A stretch of 35,000 bases of DNA, taken from assembly GCA_905221605.1 (NCBI GenBank), contig CAJNDS010000213.1, positions 360,712 through 395,711 on the forward strand. The letters run 5' to 3'. Made by a program: the position numbers and the translations under genes. Of the stretch, positions 20,201 through 29,516 are shown piece after piece (the stretch's first letter is position 1; every line of letters starts with the position of its first letter). The notes beneath the pieces were generated by a model. It searched no databases. It saw only the letters and a program-made list of their open reading frames with translations, and was not told the origin of the DNA. Source of the DNA: Symbiodinium natans (lineage: Eukaryota > Sar > Dinophyceae > Suessiales > Symbiodiniaceae).

Positions 20201-20525
20201 CCTAAACCCTAATCCCTAATCCCTAAACTCGAAGCCCTAAACCCGAAACCCTAAACCCTAGACACCCTAACCACAGGAGCCCCTCCTGCACCAAGAAGCC
20301 CCTCCTAAACACCCCGCCCTCACGCAAACCTCTACTTAATCCCCTAAACCCTAAACCCTAGTTTAGTCCTAAACCCTGAACCCTAAACCCTACACCCTGA
20401 ACCCTAAACCCTAAACCCTAAACCCTAAACCCTAAACCCCAAGCGCAGCGGGCATCCCGGCACGAGCAAGCCCCACGCGACCACCGCGCGCCCAGTTCCA
20501 GAGCCCAGGTCCACAAAATGCTTCC
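17157..20525 (-). CDS. DOT1-like class I SAM methyltransferase, five core exons (ends unresolved)
   Basis: The exons join in phase to a methyltransferase core. Motif I is KHFVDLGSGTGRAVVAWGLL (SAM-binding GSGTG). Post-I is AAGIEIRRALHETA, with the acidic residue that should hold the SAM ribose. LQLHCGDLFAYDG follows (the GD of motif II). The last block is DADVVLVNSTGFDQ, resembling the VNN/VNST-FD motif of DOT1 enzymes. The spacing and the ALHE and NST-FD signatures favour the DOT1 (histone H3K79 methyltransferase) family over general methyltransferases. Dinoflagellates are poor in bulk nucleosomal histones, so the substrate cannot be assumed. The N-terminal exons and the strand after NST-FD were not firmly identified. 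Confidence 0.72.
17222..17420 (+). repeat. (TTTAGGG)n array after a methyltransferase exon
   Basis: About 17 perfect units then TTTGGGG variants, starting 10 bp from the NST-FD exon acceptor. CCCTAAA at 17516-17560 forms the opposite arm before the next exon. Confidence 0.95.
17598..17647 (-). CDS. Methyltransferase exon with GD motif
   Basis: Encodes RLQLHCGDLFAYDGLP. Acceptor CTCCAG and GT donor. The split Asp codon is completed by the next exon, giving LPDADVVLVN. Confidence 0.78.
17733..17780 (+). repeat. Dispersed repeat, copy 2 of 3
   Basis: gcagacctacccaccccaag, accgcccacttacaactctc. Matches the copies at 6750 and 34445. Confidence 0.6.
17930..18410. repeat. GC-rich degenerate minisatellite with a duplicated 60-70 bp block
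   Basis: Many gggccagg and ccagggc words. The block agcattttt.gcca.agccctg with ccaacaa.acggcccctggt occurs at 18107-18165 and again at 18213-18275. Open minus frames here are Leu/Ala/Gly/Pro-rich shadows. Confidence 0.75.
18412..18838 (+). repeat. TTTAGGG arrays with TTTCAGGG block
   Basis: 18418-18547 includes eight consecutive GGGTTTCA units between normal TTTAGGG units; a second array is at 18703-18830. A unique segment, 18550-18700, lies between. Confidence 0.93.
18866..18900 (-). CDS. Methyltransferase linker exon
   Basis: Encodes VREALPQAVQRL. Acceptor CGCCAG; a GC donor in phase 2 fits the next exon. The joined linker is a little short for the family, so a small exon could be missing here. 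Confidence 0.6.
18928..19320. repeat. CCCTAAA array and GCTTAGGG-homogenised array
   Basis: CCCTAAA/CCCCAAA at 18928-19018 and TTTAGGG/GCTTAGGG at 19170-19320, where runs of five and eight GGGCTTA units appear. The unique segment 19020-19165 has no clear exon. Confidence 0.92.
19322..19481. mobile_element. 160-bp inverted-repeat element (family C)
   Basis: atgggttcccctactacccc at the left is matched in inverse by ggggtagtagggaaaaccat at the right. An inner pair (ctaggttcctcc and ggggggaacctag) is also inverted. A solo left end recurs at 19133-19152. Long C and G runs flank the inner pair. Confidence 0.62.
19775..20440 (-). repeat. CCCTAAA arrays around the post-I exon
   Basis: 19775-19890, 19968-20095, 20170-20265 and 20343-20440, with CCCGAAA variants. 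Unique islands between them include the post-I exon and 20096-20165. Confidence 0.92.
19894..19948 (-). CDS. Methyltransferase exon with post-I motif
   Basis: Encodes PDGTAAGIEIRRALHETA. Acceptor GTAAG, GT donor, phase 0 out. GIE followed by ALHE is the post-I signature. Confidence 0.82.
20462..20525 (-). CDS. Methyltransferase exon with motif I
   Basis: Acceptor TTCAG, then KHFVDLGSGTGRAVVAWGLL. A GC donor in phase 2 joins to the next exon to give LLVPDGTAAGIEI. Highly GC-rich inside surrounding CCCTAAA repeats. Confidence 0.85.
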
Positions 20526-20534
20526 CTGAACCGT

Positions 20535-20990
20535 TTAGGCTTTAGGGTTTAGGGTTTAGGGTTTAGGGTTTAGGGATTTAGGGGTTTAGGGTTTAGGGGT
20601 TTAGGGGTTTAGGGGTTTAGGGGTTTAGTGGTTTAGGGGTTTAGGGGTGGTTTAGGGGTTTAGGGGTTAGGGGTTTAGCGGTTTAGGGGTTTTGGGGTTT
20701 AGGGTTTAGGGTTTACGGATTTAAGGGCTTAGGGTTTAAGGATTTAATAGGGTTTAGAGGTTTAGTTGGGGGGTTTAGGGGCTTAGAGTTTAGGAGTCTG
20801 GGGTTTCTGGGGTTTAAGGCTTAGGGGTTGCAGGGTTGAATGGTTTTTAGGTTGAGGGGTTTAGCTCAGGATTTAGGTTGAAGGTGGCTAAGGGTTTAGG
20901 GGTTTATGGTGTTGGGGGATTGGGGGTTTGGGGTTTGGGGTTTAGGAGGTTGGGATTTAGGGGTTTGAGGCTTTCAGGGTTTAGGGCTTC
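20535..20990 (+). repeat. TTTAGGGG array
   Basis: Begins as TTTAGGG, then gggtttag octamers (20570-20700), decaying to scattered words. Lies directly upstream of the motif I exon. 20990-21090 is unique and may contain an exon (a TIGEIPAK frame) but cannot be confirmed. Confidence 0.9.
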
Positions 20991-21104
20991 CACAGAGGTT
21001 TGGGGTGGCTTTGCAGGGATTTCACCTATCGTGGATGTCACTCGAACTCGTAGCAGGAGGCGGGGTTCTTCCTTATAAGTACCCATGAACCTTCAAGTAG
21101 ACCC

Positions 21105-22350
21105 CAAACCCGAAACCCGAAACCCGAAACCCCAAACCCTAAACCCTAAACCCTAAACCCTAAACCCTAAACCCTAAACCCTAAACCCTAAACCCTACAC
21201 CCTAACCCTAAACCCTACTCCAAGTACTCGACCCCAGGGCCAAAGTGGCATATCCTCTCCCCGCCTCCCCGCAGATCTCGGACCAAGGCTGCAAAAGAGG
21301 CAAACAGGATCTGGACGGAAGAGGGTTTATGGTTTAGGGTTGAGGGGGTTTAGGGTTTAGGGCTTACGGCTTAGGGGTTCGGGGGATTAGGGGTTTAGGG
21401 TTTAGGGTTTAGGAAGTTTAGGGTTTAGGAAGTTTAAGGTTTAGGGCTTCGAGCCTGGCATCTTTGAAACGATGCCTCGCATGAAGATTCTGGAAGACCC
21501 CTTCGGCCCTTCGGGCAGAAACCCTAAACCCTAAACCCTAAACCCTAAAACCCTAAACCCTAAACCCTAAACCCTAAACCCTAACCTAAACCCTAAACCC
21601 TAAACCCTAAACCCTAAACCCTAAACCCTAAACCCTAAACCCTAAACCCAACCCTAAATACTAAACCATTCCGGCAGCGCTCTTGAGTGTTCTACAGGGC
21701 ATGGGGCCCCCGCATCCCCAAACCACAGAACCGAAACTGCAAATCCTCGAACCCCAAAAGCACAGATCTCCGAATCCCCTTTAGGGTTTAGGGTTTAGGG
21801 TTTAGGGTTTAGGGTTTAGGGTTTAGGGTGTAGGGTTTTCGGGTTTAGGGTTTAGGGTTGGGTTTAGGGTTTTAGGAAGCCCTGCCCGAACCCTCCTAAA
21901 CCCCTCAAGCCCCCTAAGCCCTAGACCCCCAAACCCTAAGCCCGAAACCTCAAAGCCTGTTCGCCCAAACTCGTCAGGCCCTAAACCCTAAACCCTAAAC
22001 CCTAAGCCCTAAACCCTAAACCCTAAACCCTACACCCTACACCCTACACCCTACACCCTACACCCTGGCGCCTCGCCAGCTGCCAGGCTACGCCGCGGAA
22101 CCTGCGGCCGCGTGGTATCGTGTGGCTTGGGGGTTTAGAGGGGTTTAGAGGGGTTTAGGGTTTAGGGTTTAGGGTTTAGGGTTTAGGGTTTAAGGGTTAG
22201 GGTTAAGGGTTTTGTTCCCTAAGCCCTAAACCCTCATTGGGTTAAGGGCTTGGGGCTGACGGGGCTTGTGAACATGCATTTTGTTGGGGTTAAGGGTTTA
22301 GGGTTTAGGGTTTAGGGTTTGGCGTTTAGGGTTTAGGGTTAGGGTGTGTC
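21105..22350. repeat. Mosaic of telomere-like arrays
   Basis: CCCTAAA at 21100-21215, TTTAGGG at 21320-21450, CCCTAAA at 21518-21665, TTTAGGG at 21778-21875, CCCTAAA with five CCCTACA units at 21980-22067, TTTAGGG at 22135-22215 and 22283-22347. Islands between are 50-130 bp and mostly unreadable as exons. Confidence 0.9.
22080..22112 (-). CDS. Weak orphan exon
   Basis: Unique GC-rich island between repeat arrays. After CCGCAG it reads FRGVAWQLARRQ. Length and frame are compatible with an exon, nothing more. Confidence 0.22.
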
Positions 22351-23280
22351 AGGGGAGGGCGCGCGCTCGTGTGTGAAACACCCCGGGCCGCGCACTCGCG
22401 TTGCCCGTCAACCCACCCCACCCAAACTATAAGGGACCCCAGAGCTTGAAAGGGCTTTGTGGGTTAGCTTGTTTTTTTCTGGGCTTTGCGGTTGGAGGGT
22501 TTAGGGCGCAAGGGCTTGAGGGTTTTGCTTGCTAAGGGGCTTCAGGCCCTTGTGAAAAGATCCCAGAGTATGGGACACCCGACTCGGGAGAAGGTTGAAG
22601 GTAGCTCACCTAGCAGTCCATGACGTTCAGAAAGAACCCGGTTCATCCCGAAGTTTCGGCAGTAGCCCCGATACCCTGTAAGCTTTAAACCCCAAAACCC
22701 GCTCCAGCCCCAAATGCCGAAGCATTGGAATCTAGAAAAATCTAGGGCTTGCACCTTAAGGACCCTTAAGGTTGTACCCTTGGATTGTTGGGGGGCCCCT
22801 TTGTAACGATCCTTAAGGTCGTAGAAGGGGTTTAGGGTTTAGGGGTTTAGGGTTTAGGGTTTAGGGTTTAGGGTTTAGGGTTTAGGGTTTAGGGTTTAGG
22901 GCCCATGGTAGGAGTAGACTTGTGGGAACCCTTGAGGGGTGCAACCTCAGGGGTACGAGTCTTAATCCACTGACGGAAGCCCTCGAAGGCTAGTTGCATG
23001 GTCCCTTAGTGTCGGCCCTTCACAGGGGCACCCCTTATATAAACCCTACAACACCCAAGCGCCCATACTTCAGAACCCTTTTTCAGGAGTAAGGAACCAC
23101 CATATTAAGGGCCATGAAATTACCCTTAGAAACCCCCCAGCGCTTGAAACCCTCAGCGGTCGCAAGCTCCAAACCATCAGACGCCAGAGCTTCTCCCCCC
23201 CCCCCCCCCGCCATACAAAGCTCACAACGGGTTCAGGTTTTGGGTTGAGGGCTTGGGGAAACCCTGAACCCTTAACCCCC
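22350..23280. other. Mostly unique spacer with one telomere-like array
   Basis: Contains (TTTAGGG)n at 22829-22900, the 45-bp dispersed motif at 22758-22803 and a C-run at 23198-23210. The 70-codon minus frame at 22542-22754 has no family resemblance. Confidence 0.5.
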
Positions 23281-24312
23281 AAACCCCAAATCCTAAATCC
23301 TAAACCCTAAACCCTAAACCCCAAACCCTAAACCCCAAACTCTAAACCCCAAACCCTAAACCCCAAACCCTAAACCCTAAACCCTGTGCCAAGGGAAGGG
23401 CCGGCAGGGCACAGGCTTCGGCTTGGCTGGGGGCCGTGAAGTGCTGCACCGCCTGGAACAGGAAGGGGTTTAGAGGGTTTGGGGTTTAGGGTTTAGGGTT
23501 TAGGATTTAGGGTTTAGGGTTTAGGGTTGAGGGTTTAGGGTTTAGGGTTTAGGGTGTAGGGTTTAGGGTGTAGGGTTTAGGGGGTGTAGGGTTTAGGGTT
23601 TAGGGTTTAGGGTTTAGGGTTTAGGCTTTAGGGTTTAGGGTTTAGGGTTCCCCTGAACCCCGAAACCCCTAAAACCCCTAAACCCCTAAACTCCACCATT
23701 CCTCTGAGATCTGGAGATGGCGCTGGGTGCCCCGGCTGAGTAGACGCTGTGGAAGCACTCCTGTCCCACAAGTTTTCAACGCTTGAGAGGGTTTGGGGCC
23801 TTTAGGGTTTAAGGCGAAGGTTTAAGGTTTAGGGCTTAGGGTTTTGACAAGGGTTTAAGGCTAAGGTTTAAGGTTTTGGGTTTAAGGCTAAGGTTTAAGG
23901 TTTAGGGTTTAGGGTTTTGACAAGGGTTTAGGAGTTAAGGGTTCAGGGCCTCGGGTTCAGAGCTTAGGGTTCAGGGCCTCAGTTCTGCCCGGGAACAAAC
24001 CTCAGCGTTTCAACTTGCCCCTGAAAGGGTTTAGGGTTTAGGGTTTAGGGTTTAGGGTTTAGGGTTAAGGGTTTAGGGTTTAGGGTTTAGGGTTTAGGGT
24101 TTAGGGTTTAGGGTTTAGGGTTTAGGGTTTAGGGTGGTTTGTGACAATCGGGCCATGGGTTCTCCTCGCTATTTCTAGAGTCTTTCGAAGCTCGTCTCCG
24201 CGCACCAACCCTCACAGCTTCTGCGCCGTAGTAGAGCAATCCCTAAACCCTAAACCCTAAACCCTAAACCCTAAACCCTAAACCCTAAACCCTAAACCCT
24301 AAACCCTAAACC
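23280..24312. repeat. Telomere-like arrays
   Basis: CCCTAAA/CCCCAAA at 23275-23385; TTTAGGG with GTGTAGGG variants at 23467-23650; degenerate TTTAAGG at 23795-23970; TTTAGGG at 24027-24135; CCCTAAA at 24239-24312. Unique islands at 23690-23785 and 24136-24238 have several open frames, none decisive. Confidence 0.9.
23390..23452 (-). CDS. Orphan exon, 63 bp
   Basis: TTCCAG acceptor and GC donor, phase 0 at both ends. Reads AVQHFTAPSQ then AEACALPALPL. Exon start and donor share GC, as in many introns here. Could be an upstream exon of the methyltransferase gene; no family match. Confidence 0.42.
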
Positions 24313-24619
24313 TCACACAAGGAGGCATCTGGGGCTGCTGCGAAGGCCGCCAGCGGCACCTCGGGGCTGCTTCGGCCTCGGCTTCTAGGCAGGGAAGTCG
24401 GGCTCCTCCCAGAGTTTGTAGGGTTTGCGGGGTTCCGGGTGGGTGGAGTTTTTTTTTGGGTCTTTTTTTTTTTTTTTTGTCGATTTCCTTGGTTTTCTCT
24501 AGGAAAAACCCTACTTTCCTTACATTTTGGACGGATTTTCTGTCATTTCCCTGAGGTTTTCGTTGGTTTTTCATAGGGAAAAACCTATTTTTTTACATTT
24601 TGGACGGATTTCCTGTAAT

Positions 24620-26395
24620 TTCCCTTAGGTTGAAGCACGCTCTGCACGGCTTAAAAAAAGCGGGGGGGTTGGGGGGGGCGCAGCCCCCCCCATTTGCAAA
24701 CACAATGCACACACGATGTTTTTCAACTAGTTTCTTGGGCTTTGAAGCACGCTTGGTACAGCTTAAAAGAAGCGGGGGGGTTGGGGGGGGCGCAGCCCCC
24801 CCCATTTGCAATGCTCACACGATGTTTTTCAACTAGTTTCTTGGGCTTTGGAAGCACGCTTGGTACGGCTTAAAAGAAGCGGGGGGGTTGGGGGGGGGCG
24901 CAGCCCCCCCCATTTGCAAACACCCTGCTCACATGATGGGTGTCAACAAGTTTCTTGGGCTTTGAAGCGCGCTCTGCACGGCTTAAAAAAAAAAAAAAGC
25001 GGGGGGGTTGGGGGGGGCGCAGCCCCCCCCATTTGCAAACACAATGCTCACACGATGTTTCTCAACTAGTTTCTTGGGCTTTGAAGCACGCTTGGTACGG
25101 CTTAAAAGAAGCGGGGGGGGCGGTTGGGGGGGGGCGCAGCCCCCCCCCCATTTGCAAACACCATGCTCACATGACGGGTGTCAACAAGTTTCTTGGGCTT
25201 TGAAGCACGCTCTGCACGGCTTGAAAAAAACGAGGTTTTCGTTCGTTTTTCCTAAGGAAACCCTCTTCTGATTACATTTTGGACGGATTTCGTCAAACGT
25301 CAAAGCGTACGTTGCTTTTCCTTAGTTTGTCCTAGGGAAAACCCTATTTGGTTCGTTTTCTTGGTTTCTATCATTCCCTCTATATTTTCATCGGATTCAT
25401 ACTTTTTTTTCAACTAGTTTCTCGGGCTTTGAAGCACGCTTGGTACGGCTTAACAGAAGCGGGGGGGGGTTGGGGGGGCGCAGCCCCCCCCCCCATTTGC
25501 AAACACCCTGCTCACATGATGGGTGTCAACAAATTTCTTGGGCTTTGAAGCACGCTCTGCACGGCTTAAAAAAAGCGGGGGGGTTGGGGGGGGCGCAGCC
25601 CCCCCCCATTTGCAAACACAATGCACACACGATGTTTTTCAACTAGTTTCTTGGGCTTTGAAGCACGCTTGGTACAGCTTAAAAGAAGCGGGGGGGTTGG
25701 GGGGGGCGCAGCCCCCCCCATTTGCAATGCTCACACGATGTTTTTCAACTAGTTTCTTGGGTTGGGAAGCACGCTTGGTACGGCTTAAAAGAAGCGGGGG
25801 GGGTTGGGGGGGGGCGCAGCCCCCCGCCATTTGCAAACACCCTGCTCACATGATGGGTGTCAACAAGTTTCTTGGGCTTTGAAGCGCGCTCTGCACGGCT
25901 TAAAAAAAAAAGCGGGGGGGTTGGGGGGGGCGCAGCCCCCCCCATTTGCAAACACAATGCTCACACGATGCTTTTCAACTAGTTTCTTGGGCTTTGAAGC
26001 ACGCTTGGTACGGCTTGAAGCACACCCTGCTCACATGATGGGTTTCAAAGTTTCTTGGGCAAAAAAAGCGGGGGGCGGCGCAGCCCCCCCCATTTGCAAA
26101 CACAATGCTCACACGATGTTTTTCAACTAGTTTCTTGGGCTTTGAAGCACGCTTGGTACGGCTTAAAAGAAGCGGGGGGGGGTTGGGGGGGGTGCAGCCC
26201 CCCCCCCATTTGCAAACACCCTGCTCACATGATGGGTGTCAACAAGTTTCTTGGGCTTTGAAGCACGCACGCTCTGCACGGCTTAAAAAAAAACAAAAAA
26301 AGCGGGGGGGTTGGGGGGGGCGCAGCCCCCCCCATTTGCAAACACAATGCTCACACGATGTTTTTCAACTAGTTTCTTGGGCTTCGAAGCACGCT
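24620..26395. repeat. Hairpin satellite array of about 105-120 bp units
   Basis: About 15 units. Each has gaagcacgc(tctgcac/ttggtac)ggctt, an A-run, a G-run, ttg, a G-run, GCGCAG, a C-run, catttgcaa, then a linker ending tttcttgggctttg. The G-run/GCGCAG/C-run core can form a hairpin. Two unit types (CTCTGCAC and CTTGGTAC) are interspersed. Interrupted at 25225-25407 by the A/T-rich repeat also found at 24480-24620. Units near 26000-26050 are shortened. Open frames across it are by-products of the period. Confidence 0.9.
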
Positions 26396-26622
26396 TCCTT
26401 TCTTCCTTCCTTGCTTCCTTCCTTTCTTCCTTCCTTTCTTCCTTCCTTGTTTCCTTCCTTTCTTCCTTCCCTCCTTTCTTCCTTCCTTCCTTCCTTCCTT
26501 CCTTCCTTGTTTTCTTCCTTTCTTCCTTCCCTCCTTTCTTCCTTCCTTCCTTCCTTCCTTCCTTCCTTGTTTTCTTCCTTTCTTTCATCCTTCCTTCCTT
26601 CCTTTCTTTCCTTCTTTCCTTC
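26396..26622 (+). repeat. TTCC microsatellite with a 60-bp superperiod
   Basis: Pure pyrimidine (ttcc)n-type tract. The lines beginning at 26461 and 26521 are nearly identical, showing a 60-bp higher-order unit marked by ttgttttcttcc. It starts abruptly inside a satellite unit. Confidence 0.92.
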
Positions 26623-26829
26623 TAAAACGTACCAGAAATAACGCTTTCCTATGAAACCACAGAGAAATTACTGTTTTTCGTACCAAAAACCACGAAAATG
26701 CATCAACTCCTTTAAAAGTATGGAGGGAATGGTGGTTTTCTTAGGAAAAACCAAGAAAATCGACCAAAAAAAAATAAAAAGGCCCAAAAAAAAAAAAAAA
26801 AAAGACCCAAAAAAATAGGCCCTCCGTTC

Positions 26830-26972
26830 CGGGTTTAGGGGTTTAGGGTTTAGGGTTTAGGGTTTAGGGTTTAGGGTTTAGGGTTTAGGGTTTAGGGTTT
26901 AGGGTTTAGGGTTTAGGGTTTAGGGTTTAGGGTTTAGGGTTTAGGGTTTAAGGGTTTAAGGGTTAGGGTTTC
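26830..26972 (+). repeat. (TTTAGGG)n array at the right edge of the composite element
   Basis: About 18 units starting inside the right 9-bp flanking repeat. 26975-27370 after it is unique DNA with open frames on both strands and no recognised exon. Confidence 0.95.
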
Positions 26973-27519
26973 GGGAAATCTTAGACCCAAACACCCCCAA
27001 ACCCCTGAACCCGAGGCCTACTTTGGCAGGCCTCCTTGTTGCGCAAAGAATAGAGGGGCTCTGAGGTGACGATGCTATTCCGCCAAGGGTCCCGGGCCTT
27101 GCCTGACAGGTCGAGGGATTTACGTGGACCCTGGGTAGCGCGCCGGCACACTGCAGGCATCGAGCATGGGCAGGATGCGAGCAGCACACCACCTGCACCA
27201 ACGGTAAAGAGAAGCTTCACCCTAAGCCCTAGAGCTTCAACCCCCAAACCCTAAACCCTGCCTTGGCCCATGAAGGGTGGGTGTGGCTCGATATTCCGCT
27301 GCGCCCCTCCTTGAGAATTCCTGCAACCTGAGCACCCCTAGCACTTGCGGGGCGCAACCCCCAAAAACCCTAAACTCTAAACCCTAAACTCTAAACTCTA
27401 GACCCTCCGAAGCCCCTCTGCAGCTACAGACCCCCAGGGCCTCCTGCCCAGAGGGCGCTGCCTTGCTGGTCTCGCGCCCCGACGTCGCACTCCCCACGTG
27501 GCGCGTAGACTGATCAACC

Positions 27520-28510
27520 CTTAAACCCCCAAACCCTAAACCCTAAATCCTTAAACCCTAAACCCTAAACCCTAAATCCTTAAACCCTAAACCCTAAACC
27601 CTAAACCCTAAATCCTAAACCCTAAACCTTAAACCTTCAACCCTAAACCCTAAACCCTAAACCCTAAACCCTAAACACTAAACCCTAAACCCTAAACCCT
27701 AAACCCTAAACCCTAAAACCCTGAAACCCTAAACCCTAAACCCTAAACCCTGAAACCCTAAACCCTACACCCTAAACCCTAAACCCTACCTTGCGCAGGG
27801 CCTCCTGAAGGGAGAGTCGCTGCGTCGGTGGGAGGCTGGGATCTTTGGCCTCCTGTTAGCCACGTCATTTTGGGCTTAGGGTTTAGGGGTTTAGGGTTTA
27901 GGGGTTTAGGGTTTAGGGGTTTAGGGTTTAGGGTTTGGGATTTAGGGTTAGGGGTTTAGGGGTTTAGGCTTAGGGTTTAGGGTTTAGCGTTTAGGCTTTA
28001 GGATTTAGGGTTTAGGGTTTAGGGGGTTTAGGGGTTTAGGGGTTTAGGGGTTTAGGGGCTTAGGGGCTTAGGGGCTTAGGGGCTTAGGGGCTTAGGGGCT
28101 TAGGGGCTTAGGGGCTTAGGGGCTTAGGGGCTTAGGGGGTTATATAGGGGTTTAGGGGTTTAGGGGTTTAGGGGTTTAGGGGTTTTCGGGTTTTCCGGGT
28201 TTAGGGTTAAGGGCTTAGGGTTAAGGGTTTGTTAGGGTTATAGGGTGATAGGGTTTTTGGGTTCGAGAGTTGTAGGGATTTAGGGTTGTAGGGTTTTAGG
28301 GTTGTAGGGGTTCAGGGATATGGGGTTTTAGGGTTGTAAGGTTTTTACGGTGCCCAGCACCAAGGACCCACAAGGAATTCAACCCTGAACCCTGAACCCT
28401 AAACCCCAAGCCATGAACCCTGAAACCCTGAAACCCGGAAACCCTGAAACCCGGAAACCCTGAAACCCTGAAACCCTAAACCCTAAACCCTAAACCCTGA
28501 AACCCTGAAC
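27520..28510. repeat. Large inverted array pair with amplified variants
   Basis: CCCTAAA with CCTTAAA variants at 27520-27788, the 63-bp orphan exon, then TTTAGGGG at 27873-28360 including about eleven consecutive GGGGCTTA units (28056-28138), and CCCTGAA/CCCTAAA at 28381-28510. Confidence 0.93.
27790..27852 (-). CDS. Orphan exon, 63 bp
   Basis: Cleanly bounded by an AACAG acceptor and a GTAGGG donor, phase 0 at both ends. Reads EAKDPSLPPTQ then RLSLQEALRK. Gene not recognised. It lies between the WD40 gene and the methyltransferase on the same strand and could belong to either, or to another gene. Confidence 0.5.
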
Positions 28511-28519
28511 TCTAGGTTG

Positions 28520-29238
28520 GAGGAACTCTCGGGGGCGGTGGTGGCTTCCTTTTGAGGGATGGAGGAGCTTCTGCTGGCTTCAGGGTTTGGGATTTAGGGT
28601 TTAGGGTTTAGGGTTTGGGGTTGGGGGGTTTGGGGTTTGGGGTTTGGGGTTTGGGGTTTAGGGTTGAGGGTTGAGGGTTTGGGGTTTGGGGTTTGGGGTT
28701 TGGAGTTTAGGGTTTAGGGTTTGGGGTTTCGGGCTTCGAGTTTAGGGTTTAAGCCACAAAGAGCTAAACGCCTCGCCGGCAGCCCAAGCTCCTTGCAGAG
28801 CTCCTGATGCCCCTAACTGCAGACCTTGCAAAGCAGCGTCCTGCTAATCTTCGGTGGCATCACCCTAAACCCTAAACCCTAAACCCTAAACCCTAAACCC
28901 TCTCTACCCTAAATCCTATACACTCAACCCCGAGCCCTCAGGCTTTTTCTTGCCATGATGGCATCTGATGGCACATTGCGATCGGGTCATGCAGTGATTA
29001 AATCTGATTGATGGGACGGCCTGGCTTGAAACTCCAGCTGTGGGCCAACTTGGGGTGCTTCGCATGTTCAGGGTTTGGGGGTTTGGGGTTCAGGGTTGAG
29101 GGCTTAGGGTTTAGGGTTTAGGGTTCAGGGTTGAGGGTTTAGGTTCTAGGGGTTAGGGTTTAGGGTGTTTGGGGCATTGCAGGGGGCAAGACGCCCCCTG
29201 GTTTCTCAGCATTGGGTTCTCTTGCGGACCCTGTTAGC
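28520..29238. other. Repeat-rich segment downstream of the last placed WD40 exon
   Basis: TTTGGGG/TTTAGGG at 28583-28752, CCCTAAA at 28862-28900 and TTTAGGG/TTCAGGG at 29068-29165. Unique islands at 28755-28860 (possible ELCKELGLPAR frame) and 28935-29065 should contain the missing WD40 3' exons if these are nearby, but no WD motif was seen. Confidence 0.6.
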
Positions 29239-29516
29239 CCGCGGAGAACACTGCAGAGTGCACGCATGCCTGATGCCCCTTGAGCACCTGTATGCACTTA
29301 CCGTCCCTGACATTCCAGACTCGGGCTGCGCAGTCTTGCGAGGACGTCAGCACCTGCGCGCAGTCCTCTGAGAAGGCCACGCTGGTGATGAGGCCCTCAT
29401 GGCCAGCAAGCGTCTGAAGGCACTGACCTCGCAGGACGCTCCATATCTTCGCAACTCCGTCGAAGGAGCCTGTAACCACCAGCGCAGCGTCCGCGGAGAA
29501 GGATGCACACCGGATC
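29239..29516 (-). CDS. WD40 gene exon 10 (last placed)
   Basis: The longest WD40 exon, with two full WD motifs (VVTGSFDGVAKIW, VLTSSQDCAARVW) and the start of a third. A canonical-looking GTAAGT at 29296-29301 is read through, because the protein continues with GKCIQVLKGHQACVHS. It probably ends at a GC donor near 29238. Confidence 0.85.

Larger units (their letters stand above)
24441..26825. mobile_element. 2.4-kb non-autonomous element with terminal inverted repeats and 9-bp flanking repeat
   Basis: The left end (24449-24510) reads T-run, GGGTC, T-run, GTCGATTT, CTTGGTTTT, AGGAAAA. The right end (26741-26816) is the inverse, with about 20 extra A-rich bases. GTTCCGGGT occurs on both sides, at 24432-24440 and 26826-26834, like a target-site duplication. 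The interior holds about 75-bp A/T-rich repeats (acattttggacggattt), a G/C hairpin satellite and a TTCC microsatellite. No transposase frame was found. Interpretation as a mobile element is inferred from structure. Confidence 0.6.

Noticed and set aside
20990-21090. Minus frame with TIGEIPAKPPQTS near the methyltransferase gene
   Set aside because: A YGE-type motif would be expected upstream of motif I in DOT1, but tyrosine is absent and splice phase could not be matched.
24600-26641. Many 60-180 codon frames with APPPICK, SFLGFEAR or Ser/Phe/Leu repeats
   Set aside because: They repeat with the satellite period or come from the TTCC tract; frames shift with G-run length, so there is no constraint on protein.
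28935-29065. Candidate WD40 3' exon (frames with HSWSFKPGRP or QLEFQARPSH)
   Set aside because: None shows a WD strand pattern; several frames are open, so no choice could be made.
29234-29371. Plus-strand frame opposite WD40 exon 10
   Set aside because: Shadow of the minus-strand WD40 coding sequence.
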